Assembly (NCBI RefSeq): GCF_008124605.1
Contig: NZ_VRYN01000001.1
Location: 608,772-672,771 of the forward strand
Length of the DNA stretch: 64,000 bases
Direction: 5' to 3'
Source: Halobacterium salinarum DSM 3754
GTDB lineage: Archaea > Halobacteriota > Halobacteria > Halobacteriales > Halobacteriaceae
Of this stretch, positions 51,304 through 60,725 are shown piece after piece. Every line of letters starts with the position of its first letter. Position 1 is the first letter of the stretch. The notes under the pieces are model-generated. The model was given only the letters and a program-made list of their open reading frames with translations, was not told the origin of the DNA and searched no databases. A program made the translations under genes and the position numbers.

Positions 51304-52494
51304 ATGAGCAGCCAGCAGATTCGACTCGCGACACGGGGGTCTGACCTCGCGCTCCGGCAGGCCGGCGAGGTCGTCGACACCCTCGAGGACCGCCGCCACG
51401 ACGTCGAACTCGTTGAAGTGGAGACGGAGGGCGACCGCGTGACCGACGCGCTCATCAGCGACCTCGGGAAGACCGGCGCGTTCGTGCGCGCGCTCGACCA
51501 GGAGGTCATGGAGGGCACCGTCGACGCCGCCGTGCACTCGATGAAAGACGTGCCGACCGAGGTTCCCGAGGACCTCGTTGTGGCCGCGGTGCCCCACCGG
51601 GAGAACCCCGCGGACGTGCTCGTCACTCCGGGCGGCACCGATCTCGAAGACCTGCCGGCCGGCAGTGTCGTGGGCACCGCGAGCCTGCGGCGGGGCGCGC
51701 AAGTGCAGGCCCACCGGCCCGGCCTCGACGTCGAGCCCATCCGCGGGAACGTCGGCACGCGCGTGGAGAAGCTGCTCGCGCCGGCGCTGCACCGCGAGCA
51801 CGAGCGCCGCACCGAGGCCGAGAAGGAAGCCCAATCCCGGGACGCCCGCGAACAGCGCCGCGGCGACTACACCGCCGACATCGAGGCGGGCGTCGAGAAC
51901 CTCGACACCGAGGACGGCGAAAAAAGAGCCCCCGACGACGGTGACGACACCGCGTCGAGCAGCGAGTTCGAGCAGTCGGTCACGGAGTGGTTCGACTCGC
52001 TGACGCCGCTCCAGCAGTCCGCGATGGAGCGCGACCCGGACACCGAGTACGACGCGCTGGTGATGGCGCGCGTGGGCTTGGAGCGCACCGGCCTGCTGCA
52101 CCACGTCGGCATCGAGGAGCTGTCGACGGGCACGCACGTGCCGGCGACGGGGCAGGGGGCGCTCTGTGTGACCGCGCGCCGGGACAGCGACGTGGTCGAC
52201 ACGCTCCGGGACGCCCTCGAACACGTCCGGACGCGCGTGGAAGTGACCGCCGAGCGCGTCGTGCTCGAGGAGCTTGGCGGCGGCTGCATCGCGCCCATCG
52301 GCGTGCACGCCCTCGTGCAGGGTGACACCATCCGGACGGCCGTGCAGGTGTTCAGCCAGGACGGCAGCGAGCAGGTCGGGGAGACCCGCGAGCTGGACGC
52401 CGAGCAGTACGCGACGGACGCCCGCGAACTCGCCGCCGACCTGCGCGATCGGGGTGCCGCGGACCTCATCGAGGACGCGCGCACGGAGGCCTGA
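51304..52494 (+). CDS. hemC: Porphobilinogen deaminase with large acidic insertion
   Basis: A 396-residue HemC, making hydroxymethylbilane from four porphobilinogens. Family segments are IRLATRGSDLALRQA, AVHSMKDVPTE, GTASLRRGAQ and GNVGTRVEKL. The dipyrromethane-binding Cys is in EELGGGCIAPIG. Between residues ~157 and ~247, just after domain 2 begins, it carries ~90 residues not found in ordinary HemC (usual length ~310), rich in Glu, Asp and Arg. The canonical YDALVMARVGLER follows. The insertion is a soluble, probably disordered, acidic loop. Confidence 0.95.
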   Translation: MSSQQIRLATRGSDLALRQAGEVVDTLEDRRHDVELVEVETEGDRVTDALISDLGKTGAFVRALDQEVMEGTVDAAVHSMKDVPTEVPEDLVVAAVPHRENPADVLVTPGGTDLEDLPAGSVVGTASLRRGAQVQAHRPGLDVEPIRGNVGTRVEKLLAPALHREHERRTEAEKEAQSRDAREQRRGDYTADIEAGVENLDTEDGEKRAPDDGDDTASSSEFEQSVTEWFDSLTPLQQSAMERDPDTEYDALVMARVGLERTGLLHHVGIEELSTGTHVPATGQGALCVTARRDSDVVDTLRDALEHVRTRVEVTAERVVLEELGGGCIAPIGVHALVQGDTIRTAVQVFSQDGSEQVGETRELDAEQYATDARELAADLRDRGAADLIEDARTEA

Positions 52495-52495
52495 A

Positions 52496-53236
52496 ATGAC
52501 CGGCACAGTCTACCTCGTGGGGAGCGGCCCCGGTGATCCGGAGCTGCTGACGGTGAAGGCGACGCGGCTGCTGGAGGCGGCCGACGTGGTGTTACACGAC
52601 AAGCTCCCCGGTCCGGAGATCCTGTCGTCGATCCCCGAGGGGAAACGCGAGGACGTCGGGAAGCGCGCGGGCGGCGAGCGCACCCCCCAGTCGGAGACGA
52701 ACGCGCGACTCGTCGAGCTCGCCGAGGACGGCAACGACGTGGTGCGGCTGAAGGGCGGCGACCCGTTCGTGTTCGGGCGGGGCGGCGAGGAGATGCTGTA
52801 CCTCGCCGAGCACGGCGTCGACTTCGAGGTCGTGCCGGGCGTCACGTCGCCGGTTGCCGCGCCGGCGGCGGCCGACATCCCGGTCACGCACCGCGACCAC
52901 GCCTCCTCGGTGTCGTTCGTCACCGGCCACGAGGACCCCGGCAAGGACGAATCCGCCGTCGACTGGGGGGCGCTGGCCGACACCGGCGGCACCATCGTCG
53001 TGTTGATGGGCGTCGGGAAGCTGCCGGAGTACACCGCCGCGCTCCGGGACGCGGGGATGGACCCCGAGACGCCGGTTGCGCTCGTCGAGAAGGGAACGCG
53101 GCCCGGCCAGCAGGTCGCCACGGGCACCCTGGCCACGATCGTTGCGGCCCGCGACGAGGCGGGGATTTCGCCGCCCGCGATCACCGTCATCGGCGGCGTC
53201 GCTGGCCTCTGGGACGGGGTGGAGGGCGAGCCGTGA
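52496..53236 (+). CDS. sumT: Uroporphyrinogen-III C-methyltransferase
   Basis: A 246-residue SAM-dependent methyltransferase, adding methyls at C2 and C7 of uroporphyrinogen III to give precorrin-2. Motifs are VGSGPGDPELLTVKA, VRLKGGDPFVFGRGGEE and VVPGVTSPVAAPA. The SUMT product feeds siroheme (hence archaeal haem) and cobalamin. It is monofunctional, without the CysG dehydrogenase domain. It starts 2 nt after the hemC stop and overlaps hemD by four bases. Confidence 0.95.
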   Translation: MTGTVYLVGSGPGDPELLTVKATRLLEAADVVLHDKLPGPEILSSIPEGKREDVGKRAGGERTPQSETNARLVELAEDGNDVVRLKGGDPFVFGRGGEEMLYLAEHGVDFEVVPGVTSPVAAPAAADIPVTHRDHASSVSFVTGHEDPGKDESAVDWGALADTGGTIVVLMGVGKLPEYTAALRDAGMDPETPVALVEKGTRPGQQVATGTLATIVAARDEAGISPPAITVIGGVAGLWDGVEGEP

Positions 53237-53949
53237 ACGCCGCGGTGTTCCGGCCCGACGACGACCGCATCGCGGACGCCGTCGCGCTGCTCGACGACCT
53301 GGGCGCTGTGCCGGTTCCGGATCCGATGCTGGCCGTCGACCCGACCGGGGCTGTCCCCCGCGGGGACGGCGCTGTCGTCGTCGTCACGAGCAAGACCGGC
53401 GTCGAACTCGCCGCCGACAGCGGGTGGACGCCGGGCGGCGGGCGGCTGGCAGCCATCGGGCCGGCGACCGCCGACGCCTGCCGCGAGGCGGGCTGGACGG
53501 TCGACGTGGTCCCCGAGGAGTACACCAGCGCCGGGCTCGTCGCCGCGTTGGACGGCGACATCGACGGCGCGCGCGTCGAGGTGGCGCGCTCGGACCACGG
53601 CTCGGCGGTGCTCACTGACGGGCTGGCCGAGGCCGGCGCGTACGTCCACGAAACGGTGCTGTACGCGCTCACGCGTCCGGCGGGCGCGGGTGACTCCACG
53701 GAACTCGCCGCCGCCGGCGATCTCGACGCGGCGCTGTTCACGTCCTCGCTGACCGTCGAGCACTGGCTGGCGGCCGCCCGCGAGCGCGGCATCGAGTCGG
53801 CCGCCCGCGAGGGGCTCGCCGACGCCACGGTGGGTGCCATCGGCCCGCCGACGGCCGAGACGGCCGCCGACCACGGCATCAGCGTCGACGTGGTGCCCGA
53901 CGACGCCGGCTTCGAGGCGCTGGCGCGGGCCACCATCGAGGACGCGTAG
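53233..53949 (+). CDS. hemD: Uroporphyrinogen-III synthase
   Basis: A 238-residue HemD, closing and inverting ring D of hydroxymethylbilane. The family is poorly conserved; identification rests on the two-domain length, the VVVTSKTGVELA, RLAAIGPATADACREAGW and AALFTSSLTVEHWLAAA segments, and the place after sumT. Starts with GTG (4-nt overlap with sumT). It is the last gene of the tetrapyrrole operon. Confidence 0.92.
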   Translation: MNAAVFRPDDDRIADAVALLDDLGAVPVPDPMLAVDPTGAVPRGDGAVVVVTSKTGVELAADSGWTPGGGRLAAIGPATADACREAGWTVDVVPEEYTSAGLVAALDGDIDGARVEVARSDHGSAVLTDGLAEAGAYVHETVLYALTRPAGAGDSTELAAAGDLDAALFTSSLTVEHWLAAARERGIESAAREGLADATVGAIGPPTAETAADHGISVDVVPDDAGFEALARATIEDA

Positions 53950-53955
53950 GCGGAC

Positions 53956-53962
53956 GTTTTTA
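53956..53962 (+). promoter_or_regulatory. TATA element of the DHH gene
   Basis: gttttta lies about 29 nt before the ATG at 53988. Confidence 0.5.
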
Positions 53963-53987
53963 CGCGAGTGCGCGCTATCCGGGAGTG

Positions 53988-55415
53988 ATGGACACCGACG
54001 GCCCCCCCGTGCCGGCGCTGGCCGAGCGCGCAGCGGCCTGCGCGGACGCCCTGCGGGACGCCGACAGCGTCCTCGTGGCGTCGCACATCGACGCCGACGG
54101 CCTGACGAGCGCGGGCATCGCGTCGACGGCCCTGGAGCGTGCGGCCATCCCCCACGAGGTCGTGTTCTCGAAGCAACTCGACGACGAGGAAATCGCCGAC
54201 ATTGCGGGCGCTGACCACGGGACAGTGCTGTTCACCGACTTCGGCAGCGGGCAACTGGACGCGATCACCGCCCACGAGCGGGCGGGCGAGTTCACGCCGG
54301 TGATCGCCGACCACCACCAGCCCGCCGAGAACGCCGCCACCGACTACCACCTCAACCCGCTGCTGGAGGGCGTCGACGGCGGCACCGAGCTGTCCGGTGC
54401 GGGCGCGACCTACGTGCTTGCGCGGGCGCTGCTCGGAGCGGACGCCACGGATCTGGCGGCGCTGGCTGTCGTCGGCGCGGTCGGCGACCGCCAAACCGTC
54501 GACGGCGAACTCGTCGGCGCGAACACCCGCGTCGCGGCCGACGGCGTCGAGGCGGGCGTGCTGGACACCGCCACCGGGCTCGCGCTGTACGGCACGCAGA
54601 CGCGGCCGCTGCCGAGGCTCCTGGAGTACGCAAGCGAGCTGTACATCCCGGGCATCACGAACGACCACCAGGGCGCGATCCGGTTCCTCGACGCCCTCGA
54701 TGTCGACCTCCACGACGGCGGCGACTGGCGGACGTGGGCGTCACTGGACCACGACGAGCGCCGAACCGTCGTCAGCGCGCTCGTCAAGCGCGCCGTCCGG
54801 ACCGGCGTTCCCAGCGCGGAAGTGACGACCCTCGTGGGCACGACGTACACGCTCACCGACGAGGAGCCCGGCACCGCGCTGCGGGACGCAAGCGAGTTCG
54901 CCACGCTGCTGAACGCGACGGCGCGCTACGAGCGCGCCGACGTCGGGCTCGCGGTCTGCATGGGGGACCGCGGTGACGCGCTTGAGCGCGCGCGGTCGCT
55001 CCGCGAGGAACACCGGCAAACGCTCTCCGAGGGCGTGTCGTGGGTGACACGGGAGGGCGTCACCGTCGAGGACGACCTCCAGTGGTTCCACGCCGACGAC
55101 CGCATCCGGGAGACCATCGTGGGCATCGTCGCTGGGATGGCGCTGAGCGGCGACGAAACCGAGAACGACCGCCCCATCGTCGCGTTCGCGGCCAAGGACG
55201 ACGAGCCCGCGGTGAAGGTGTCGGCGCGCGCCACCGCCAGGGTCGTCGACGCCGGCGTGGATCTCGCGGTGGTCGTTCGAGAGGCCGCGGCTGCGGCCGG
55301 CGGCGACGGGGGCGGCCACGAGGCCGCCGCGGGTGCAACCGTGCCGGCGGGCAACGAGCGGGCGTTCCTGGACGCCGCCAGCGGCGTGCTCGCCGCCCAG
55401 CGCGGCGGCGACTAG
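53988..55415 (+). CDS. DHH-family phosphoesterase (RecJ-like)
   Basis: A 475-residue protein. The DHH domain motifs are ASHIDADGLTSAG (residues ~29-41), VLFTDFGSG and VIADHHQPAE; the DHHA1-type C-terminus ends with GGDGGGHEAAAGATVP. Such archaeal proteins are RecJ/GAN-like single-strand exonucleases or oligonucleotide phosphodiesterases. It starts 38 nt after hemD, but has its own TATA element. Which of the two activities it has cannot be told from the sequence. Confidence 0.85.
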   Translation: MDTDGPPVPALAERAAACADALRDADSVLVASHIDADGLTSAGIASTALERAAIPHEVVFSKQLDDEEIADIAGADHGTVLFTDFGSGQLDAITAHERAGEFTPVIADHHQPAENAATDYHLNPLLEGVDGGTELSGAGATYVLARALLGADATDLAALAVVGAVGDRQTVDGELVGANTRVAADGVEAGVLDTATGLALYGTQTRPLPRLLEYASELYIPGITNDHQGAIRFLDALDVDLHDGGDWRTWASLDHDERRTVVSALVKRAVRTGVPSAEVTTLVGTTYTLTDEEPGTALRDASEFATLLNATARYERADVGLAVCMGDRGDALERARSLREEHRQTLSEGVSWVTREGVTVEDDLQWFHADDRIRETIVGIVAGMALSGDETENDRPIVAFAAKDDEPAVKVSARATARVVDAGVDLAVVVREAAAAAGGDGGGHEAAAGATVPAGNERAFLDAASGVLAAQRGGD

Positions 55416-55423
55416 CACCGCGG

Positions 55424-58400
55424 TCAGGGATCGGTCTCGAACTCGAAGCGCGCGCCGCCGTCCGCGCCCGCCGTCACGACGACCGCCCAGCCGTGGGCTT
55501 TGGCGATGTCCTCGACGATCGACAGCCCGAACCCGGTGCCGGCGTCGCTTGAGGTGACGCCGTGATCGAGCACGTCGCCGCGCTCGTCTTCGGGGATCCC
55601 GTCGCCGTCGTCGGCGACGTAAAACCCCTCGCGGTCGGCGAGCTGGCCGACCGTCACCGTGACAGCAGCGCCCCCGTGTTCGACGGCGTTCCGGAACACG
55701 TTCTCGAACAGTTGGGTCAGTCGGCTGCCGTCGCCGGACACAGTGCGGAGGTCGTCGCGGACGCACAGCGTCGCTTCGGCCGTGTCGACGTAGCCCCACG
55801 ACTCGGTCGTCACTGCGTGCAAGTCGACGCACTCGGCGTCGGTGACCGTCGACTCGCCGCTGGCCAGCGTGAGCAGGTCGTCGATGAGCCGCGCCATGCG
55901 GTCGTGGGCGGACTCGATCCGGTCGAGGTACTCCAACTCCCCGGTGTCCGCGACGATATCCAGGAACCCTGTGGCGACCGAGAGGGGGTTCCGGAGGTCG
56001 TGGGCGACGACGCTCGCGAACTGATCGAGGCGCTCGTTTTGTCGCTGCAGTTCGGTCTCGCGGGTCGCGCGAGCGAGCGCCGCTGCCACGGTCGACCCCA
56101 GGATCCGGAACAGATCAACGTCGGTGTCCGAGAACGTCTGCCCGGCGGTCGCCCCCACACCGAGGACACCGAACCCGCCGAGGGGCACGAACAGGCCGCT
56201 TTCCAGGGGGGTCCCCGACGCCACCAGATCGGACTGGTGTTCGAGGTCGTCGTACACGTGCAGCTCCGCGGACTCGAAGGCGTCCCACGCGAGGCTGTCG
56301 CCGGACTGCAGGGTCGGGATGTCGTCGAACGCCTCCCGCGTGGCGCCCGTCGCGGCGAGTGGCACCAACGACGCCGACTGCTCGTCGTGCTCCCAGACGG
56401 CGGTGAGGTCGTACCCGAGCACGTCGGCCGCCACCTCGACGGCGATCTCACCCACCGCCGCGCTCGACTGCGCGCTCGTGAGCCGCCGCGCAGTCTCCTG
56501 GAGGGCGCGCAGCTTCGCCTCCAGTTGCTTCTGGGGAGTGATGTCCTCAAGCACGGCGAGGAGGCTGGTCGTCTCCCCGTCAGCGCCCGGGACCGGCGCG
56601 GCGGACAGGAGCACATCCAGGTCGCCACCCGACTTCGTCTGGCGGCGCAGCTCCATCCCGCGGATCCGCTCGCCGCCCAGGACGCGCTGACGGTGGTCCT
56701 CGAACTCGTCGCGCTGGCTGTCCGGAACGACCGGATTGAACTCGCCGACCACCTCCTCGCGGGTCCACCCGAACATCGACTCGGCCTCGTCGTTCCAGCG
56801 CGTGACCGTGCCGTCCGGGTCGATCTCCATCACCGCAAGCGGGGTTGCCTCGATGAGCGACTCCAGGCGCTGGTTGGTTGCTTCGAGGCTGCGCTCGCGC
56901 TCGACCTGGTCGGTGACGTTGCGCGCGATGCCGACGATGCGAACGATCTCGCCGTCGACGACCACCGGTGCCAACCCCGTATCCCAGAACCGGGCGTCCG
57001 GGCCGACATCCAACTCCTCGCGGTACGAGATCGGGGCGCACTCGTCGACACAGCGGCGGTAGTTCGCGGCGACCTCGCTGCCCTGTTCGTCGCCGAAGAT
57101 CTCCCGCGGCGTCTTCCCTTTGACCGCCGCCGTCTCCAAGCCGGTTTGGGCCTCGTAGCCGGGGCTGAGCCGCGCGAACTCGAAGCGCGGCTCGTCGCCG
57201 GTGGTGTCGACGTCGAGCAGGAAGATCGCGTCACCGGACGTCTCCAGGAGCGCCTCGTACTCCTCGGCGAGCGCTTTGTGCTCGCGCTCCCGGGACTTCC
57301 GCCCGGTGATGTCCTGGATCACTCCCCGCAGCGTCCGAGCACCGTGCTGTGGGCTGTCGACGCGCTCGCCCCACGCGCGGACGTCACGCACCACGCCGTC
57401 CGGACGCACGATCCGGAGATCGAGGTCGTACGGCTCCCCCTCGTCGAGTGCACGGTCGACGGCCGCTGCGATCGTCTCCCGGTCGTCGGGATGGTAGGCG
57501 TCGATCGCGTCGTCGAACGACGGCTCGTACCCCGGATCGACGCCGTGGATCCGGCGGACGCCGTCGGACCACTCGAGCGACCCCGTCGACGGGGCGTACT
57601 CGAACACACCGACGTTGGCGGTCTCCTGCATGCGCTCGAAGAGGAACTGGCGACGCTGGAGTTCCGCGCGGTCGCGGCCCCGGGAGAGTTCCGCGCTGAC
57701 GAGTTCCGCCAGCAGCTCGACGAGCGTCTCCTCGATCGCGTCGAAGTCGGCGACCCGCGTGGCCGGACTGGAGAAGTTGATCGTCCCGTAGCGGTCGCCG
57801 TCCACGATCAGCGGCGCGCCGACGTACGACTGGAGGCCGAGCTCCTCGTAGGCGGGGTGGGTCTCGCGCCCGTCGGCGGTGGCGTCACTGAACGAACAGA
57901 CGGTGTCACTGCGGACGACTGATTCACAGTACGTCGTCGCCAGATCGAACTCGTCGCCGGGCGCGATGTCGACGCCGGACGTGTGTGCGGCTTTGACGGT
58001 GTACTGCTCGCCGTGGATGTGGGACACGATCCCGATCTCCAGGTCCAACGCCTGACACCCCACCGCCAGCAGCGCTTCGAGGCGTTCGTCGACGGACAGC
58101 TCCGTCTCAGCCACGACGCGCTGGATCTCCCGGAGTGCGTCCCGCTCGCGTTCGAGGTGTCGCCGCACGTCGCTTTGCTCGGTGATGTCTCGCCCGACAA
58201 CCAGGACCTGGCGGTCGACCGCAGTCCGGAACGGCGTGAACCGAACGTCGAGCGTGCGGGTGTCGTTGCCGGCGTCGAAGTCGATTGGCAGGTTGACATC
58301 GTAGAATCCGGCGGTGCCGCCGTCGCTTTCGAGTTCCGCCAGCGTCGAGTCGATCGCGTCCGAAACGCTCGTCGCGTCGGCGGTGCTGCCGCGGTCCTCG

Positions 58401-59329
58401 ATGATCGTCGGCAGGTGGTGACCGACCAGCGGCGCGGACTGTGTGCCGCCGATCACGCGCTGTGCGGCGGCGTTGGCGAACTCAACGACGCCCGCATCGT
58501 CGACGACGAAGACGACATCGTGGATGTGGCGGAGGATCGTCTCGCTGCGCTCCAGCGCCAGGGCCTGCTCGCGCTCGTCGGTGATCTCCTGGGAGAACAC
58601 GGTCAACCCGTCGTCGTCGGGGAACGCCCGAACGTCGACCCAGTAGTCGAAGGGCGCGCCGAGGCGCTGTTCGGACGACACCGACTCGCCGGTTTCCATC
58701 GCCGTGCGGTACTGTTCTTCCAGGGGCGTCCCGACCAGCGAGGGGAACTCCTCCCAGAGTACGGTGCCGACCACGGCGTCACGATCACAGTCGATGCGGT
58801 CGGCCATCGTCTCGTTCATGTATTCGATGCGCCAGTCCTCGTCGACGGCGTAGACGGCGTCCGTGGAGCGTTCGAGCGTCCGTCGGAACCGGTCCGACAT
58901 CTCCTCGGCGACCGTCTCCTTGCGGGCTGCCTCGGCGAGCGTCCGGACGCGGCGCGCGAGCAACTCGAAGCTGCGCTGGCCGGCATGAATCGGGAGGTAG
59001 TCGGAGACGCCCGCGCGCGTCGCCTCGCTTGCGATCCGCTCGCTGCCCCGGCCAGTGAACAGGATCGTTGGCGGATCGTGGTCGGTGTCGTGAATCCGTT
59101 CGAGGAGGTCGATCCCCGTGGTGTCCGGCAGCGAGTACGACGTGACGACGCAGTCGATTGCCGATTCGTCGAGCCGGGCGAGTGCATCGGCTGCGGTCCC
59201 CACCGTGGTGACGGTAAACGATGCCGGCGCGCTCTGGAGCTTCCTGCGAGTGAGTTCAGCGAAGTCGTCGTCGTCGTTCACGTACAGCACGTGAACCGGG
59301 CTGGCTGCACCGGCGTCCAGCGTGGTCAT
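55424..59329 (-). CDS. Multi-PAS/GAF histidine kinase with degenerate receiver domain
   Basis: A 1301-residue sensor kinase, with no membrane spans evident. Order: receiver-like domain (residues ~10-125), PAS (~145-265), PAS (~265-385), GAF (~395-555), PAS (~560-690), PAS (~695-820), PAS (~820-940), GAF (~955-1090), HisKA and HATPase. The phosphoacceptor is His1110 in VVAHDLRNPLSV; ATP-binding boxes are NVFRNAVEHGG, DDGDGIPEDE and GTGFGLSIVEDI. In the receiver, the acidic cluster NDDDDF is kept, but the phospho-Asp position is Ser64 (VVTSYSLPD) and the usual Lys is Ile (DYLPIHAG). It probably senses a soluble cue or redox/light through PAS/GAF ligands. No partner gene is adjacent. Confidence 0.92.
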   Translation of the reverse strand: MTTLDAGAASPVHVLYVNDDDDFAELTRRKLQSAPASFTVTTVGTAADALARLDESAIDCVVTSYSLPDTTGIDLLERIHDTDHDPPTILFTGRGSERIASEATRAGVSDYLPIHAGQRSFELLARRVRTLAEAARKETVAEEMSDRFRRTLERSTDAVYAVDEDWRIEYMNETMADRIDCDRDAVVGTVLWEEFPSLVGTPLEEQYRTAMETGESVSSEQRLGAPFDYWVDVRAFPDDDGLTVFSQEITDEREQALALERSETILRHIHDVVFVVDDAGVVEFANAAAQRVIGGTQSAPLVGHHLPTIIEDRGSTADATSVSDAIDSTLAELESDGGTAGFYDVNLPIDFDAGNDTRTLDVRFTPFRTAVDRQVLVVGRDITEQSDVRRHLERERDALREIQRVVAETELSVDERLEALLAVGCQALDLEIGIVSHIHGEQYTVKAAHTSGVDIAPGDEFDLATTYCESVVRSDTVCSFSDATADGRETHPAYEELGLQSYVGAPLIVDGDRYGTINFSSPATRVADFDAIEETLVELLAELVSAELSRGRDRAELQRRQFLFERMQETANVGVFEYAPSTGSLEWSDGVRRIHGVDPGYEPSFDDAIDAYHPDDRETIAAAVDRALDEGEPYDLDLRIVRPDGVVRDVRAWGERVDSPQHGARTLRGVIQDITGRKSREREHKALAEEYEALLETSGDAIFLLDVDTTGDEPRFEFARLSPGYEAQTGLETAAVKGKTPREIFGDEQGSEVAANYRRCVDECAPISYREELDVGPDARFWDTGLAPVVVDGEIVRIVGIARNVTDQVERERSLEATNQRLESLIEATPLAVMEIDPDGTVTRWNDEAESMFGWTREEVVGEFNPVVPDSQRDEFEDHRQRVLGGERIRGMELRRQTKSGGDLDVLLSAAPVPGADGETTSLLAVLEDITPQKQLEAKLRALQETARRLTSAQSSAAVGEIAVEVAADVLGYDLTAVWEHDEQSASLVPLAATGATREAFDDIPTLQSGDSLAWDAFESAELHVYDDLEHQSDLVASGTPLESGLFVPLGGFGVLGVGATAGQTFSDTDVDLFRILGSTVAAALARATRETELQRQNERLDQFASVVAHDLRNPLSVATGFLDIVADTGELEYLDRIESAHDRMARLIDDLLTLASGESTVTDAECVDLHAVTTESWGYVDTAEATLCVRDDLRTVSGDGSRLTQLFENVFRNAVEHGGAAVTVTVGQLADREGFYVADDGDGIPEDERGDVLDHGVTSSDAGTGFGLSIVEDIAKAHGWAVVVTAGADGGARFEFETDP

Positions 59330-59351
59330 CTGCGTCTGTACGTTGTGTAGT

Positions 59352-59359
59352 TATATTAA
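59352..59359 (-). promoter_or_regulatory. TATA element of the histidine kinase gene
   Basis: On the complement the AT-rich gttaatataac lies ~26 nt before the kinase ATG (59329), predicting a leaderless message. It is the most AT-rich spot in this part of the window. Confidence 0.55.
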
Positions 59360-59980
59360 CTATGTGCTGGCGGCCGCTGTGGACGGCCAGCGTAAGGCGG
59401 GCGGCCGCCGCCACGAGACCCCCTCTTTGAGGGTGGCCCGGCTGTTTGGTGCCGTGTGACTGAGCTGCTATCCCTCAGGATCCCGATCATTGAACTCGTG
59501 AACAACTGTGCCACGTGAGTTCTGTATTGCAGTATGTGCTTTATTGTAGTGGCGGGCCGGGATGGCACGGTGACTACGATGGCAACCGTGCGCGGTCAGG
59601 AGTCCAACCGAGGGGATCGCAGCCCGCCAGCACAGGTGCGCCCGGCGTCCGAGTGATGCTGCGATCAGGCCAGCGACGCTCGGGGTGCACCCGAGCCACC
59701 GGTCGGCAAGACGCAAGTACCGGGTTGGAGCCACCCACGTGGGGACTGGCTCCCAGTCGAGCATGGCGAACGCGACTGCGACCAACGGCGAGCCATAAAC
59801 CAATTTCTACGATACAGAACGATCCAACGGGGGGGCAGAACACGACCAGTCGTGCGAACGGATGATGGCTGGATGCGACGGCCGCCATCCACGCCGAAAA
59901 CTGGATCGCACCCACTGGCGGGCGCGCTGTGTGCGGGAGGTTCCGACGGGCACTTGCAGGCGGGCGTCCAAACGGCGAGT
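59360..59980. other. ~620-nt region with no convincing gene
   Basis: Between the kinase and the DUF5783-like gene. Composition is less GC-biased than coding DNA. Several short frames exist on both strands; the longest, on the complement (59468-59803), begins at TTG and shows mixed hydrophobic/Arg-His content unlike other proteins here. A TATA-like ataaacc is at 59793-59799. No tRNA or known RNA signature was found. It may hold a remnant or a non-coding RNA. Confidence 0.35.
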
Positions 59981-60322
59981 ATGAGCGATCTCACGGCCGA
60001 AGAGTTCGAGGAACAGAAGTACGTCGACTACTTCCCGAAGCTCGAAACCGCCTACAAGCGGGCGTTCGACGACATGAACGGGACCTACGACCGCAAGCTC
60101 GTCCACGCCATCGACCAGCAGGTGCTCTCGGAGAGCGAGCCGTTCTACGAGGCTGACAGCGGGTTCAGCGTCGAACTGCCAGCGGACCCGCTGGACCGGC
60201 TGGCGGGCGTCCAGGTCGATGCCGACCACGCGCGCGACGTGATCGACGAACACACCGACCGCATCTGCGTGCACCTCCGCGACCAGTTCGGGATCGGTGG
60301 CCAAGCCGACGAAAAGGCCTAA
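59981..60322 (+). CDS. Conserved haloarchaeal protein (DUF5783-like)
   Basis: A 113-residue acidic helical protein beginning MSDLTAEEFEEQKYVDYFPKLE and carrying YKRAFDDMNGTYDRKLVHAIDQQVL. No catalytic or Cys motif. The helix-rich pattern and NifU-type neighbour 25 nt downstream suggest co-transcription. Function unknown. Confidence 0.7.
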   Translation: MSDLTAEEFEEQKYVDYFPKLETAYKRAFDDMNGTYDRKLVHAIDQQVLSESEPFYEADSGFSVELPADPLDRLAGVQVDADHARDVIDEHTDRICVHLRDQFGIGGQADEKA

Positions 60323-60347
60323 GCGGGGTGAGTGCCAACCCGGACAC

Positions 60348-60698
60348 ATGAGCGCAGAGAGCCAGGACGGGTCGGATCTAGAGGAGCGCGTCGACAACTT
60401 CCTCCGTCGGAACTTCCCACAGATTCAGATGCACGGCGGCACCGCTGCGGTCCAGAACATCAACCGGGAGGACGGCGTCGTGGACCTCCAGCTCGGCGGT
60501 GCGTGTTCGGGCTGCGGGATTTCACCGATGACCATCCAAGCGATCAAGTCCCGCATGACCAAGGAGATCCCCGAGATCGATGTCGTCAACGCGGGCACGG
60601 GCATGGGCGACAGCAGCGGGATGACGCCGTCGTTCCCGGGCGAGGACGGCGACACCGAGGAGAGCGCCGAGGACGAAGGCCCACAGGCCCCGTTCTGA
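60348..60698 (+). CDS. NifU C-terminal-domain Fe-S scaffold protein
   Basis: A 116-residue protein of the NifU C-terminal (Nfu) type. The scaffold CxxC motif is LGGACSGCGISPMT (near residues 53-60). NFLRRNFPQIQMHGG is the domain's usual entry. The C-terminal ~30 residues are an acidic, disordered halophilic tail. It would hold and pass on Fe-S clusters, for ferredoxin and the HdrD-like protein among others. Confidence 0.92.
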   Translation: MSAESQDGSDLEERVDNFLRRNFPQIQMHGGTAAVQNINREDGVVDLQLGGACSGCGISPMTIQAIKSRMTKEIPEIDVVNAGTGMGDSSGMTPSFPGEDGDTEESAEDEGPQAPF

Positions 60699-60725
60699 GC
60701 GCGCCGCGCGCGGCGAGCGCCGTGG

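Noticed and set aside
55562-57922. 786-codon + strand frame antisense to the histidine kinase
   Set aside because: Arg/Val/His-rich product without motifs; the complement frame carries HisKA, HATPase, PAS and GAF signatures.
59468-59803. 111-codon complement frame in the gap before the DUF5783-like gene
   Set aside because: TTG start, His/Arg/Trp-rich composition, no family resemblance, no operon context.
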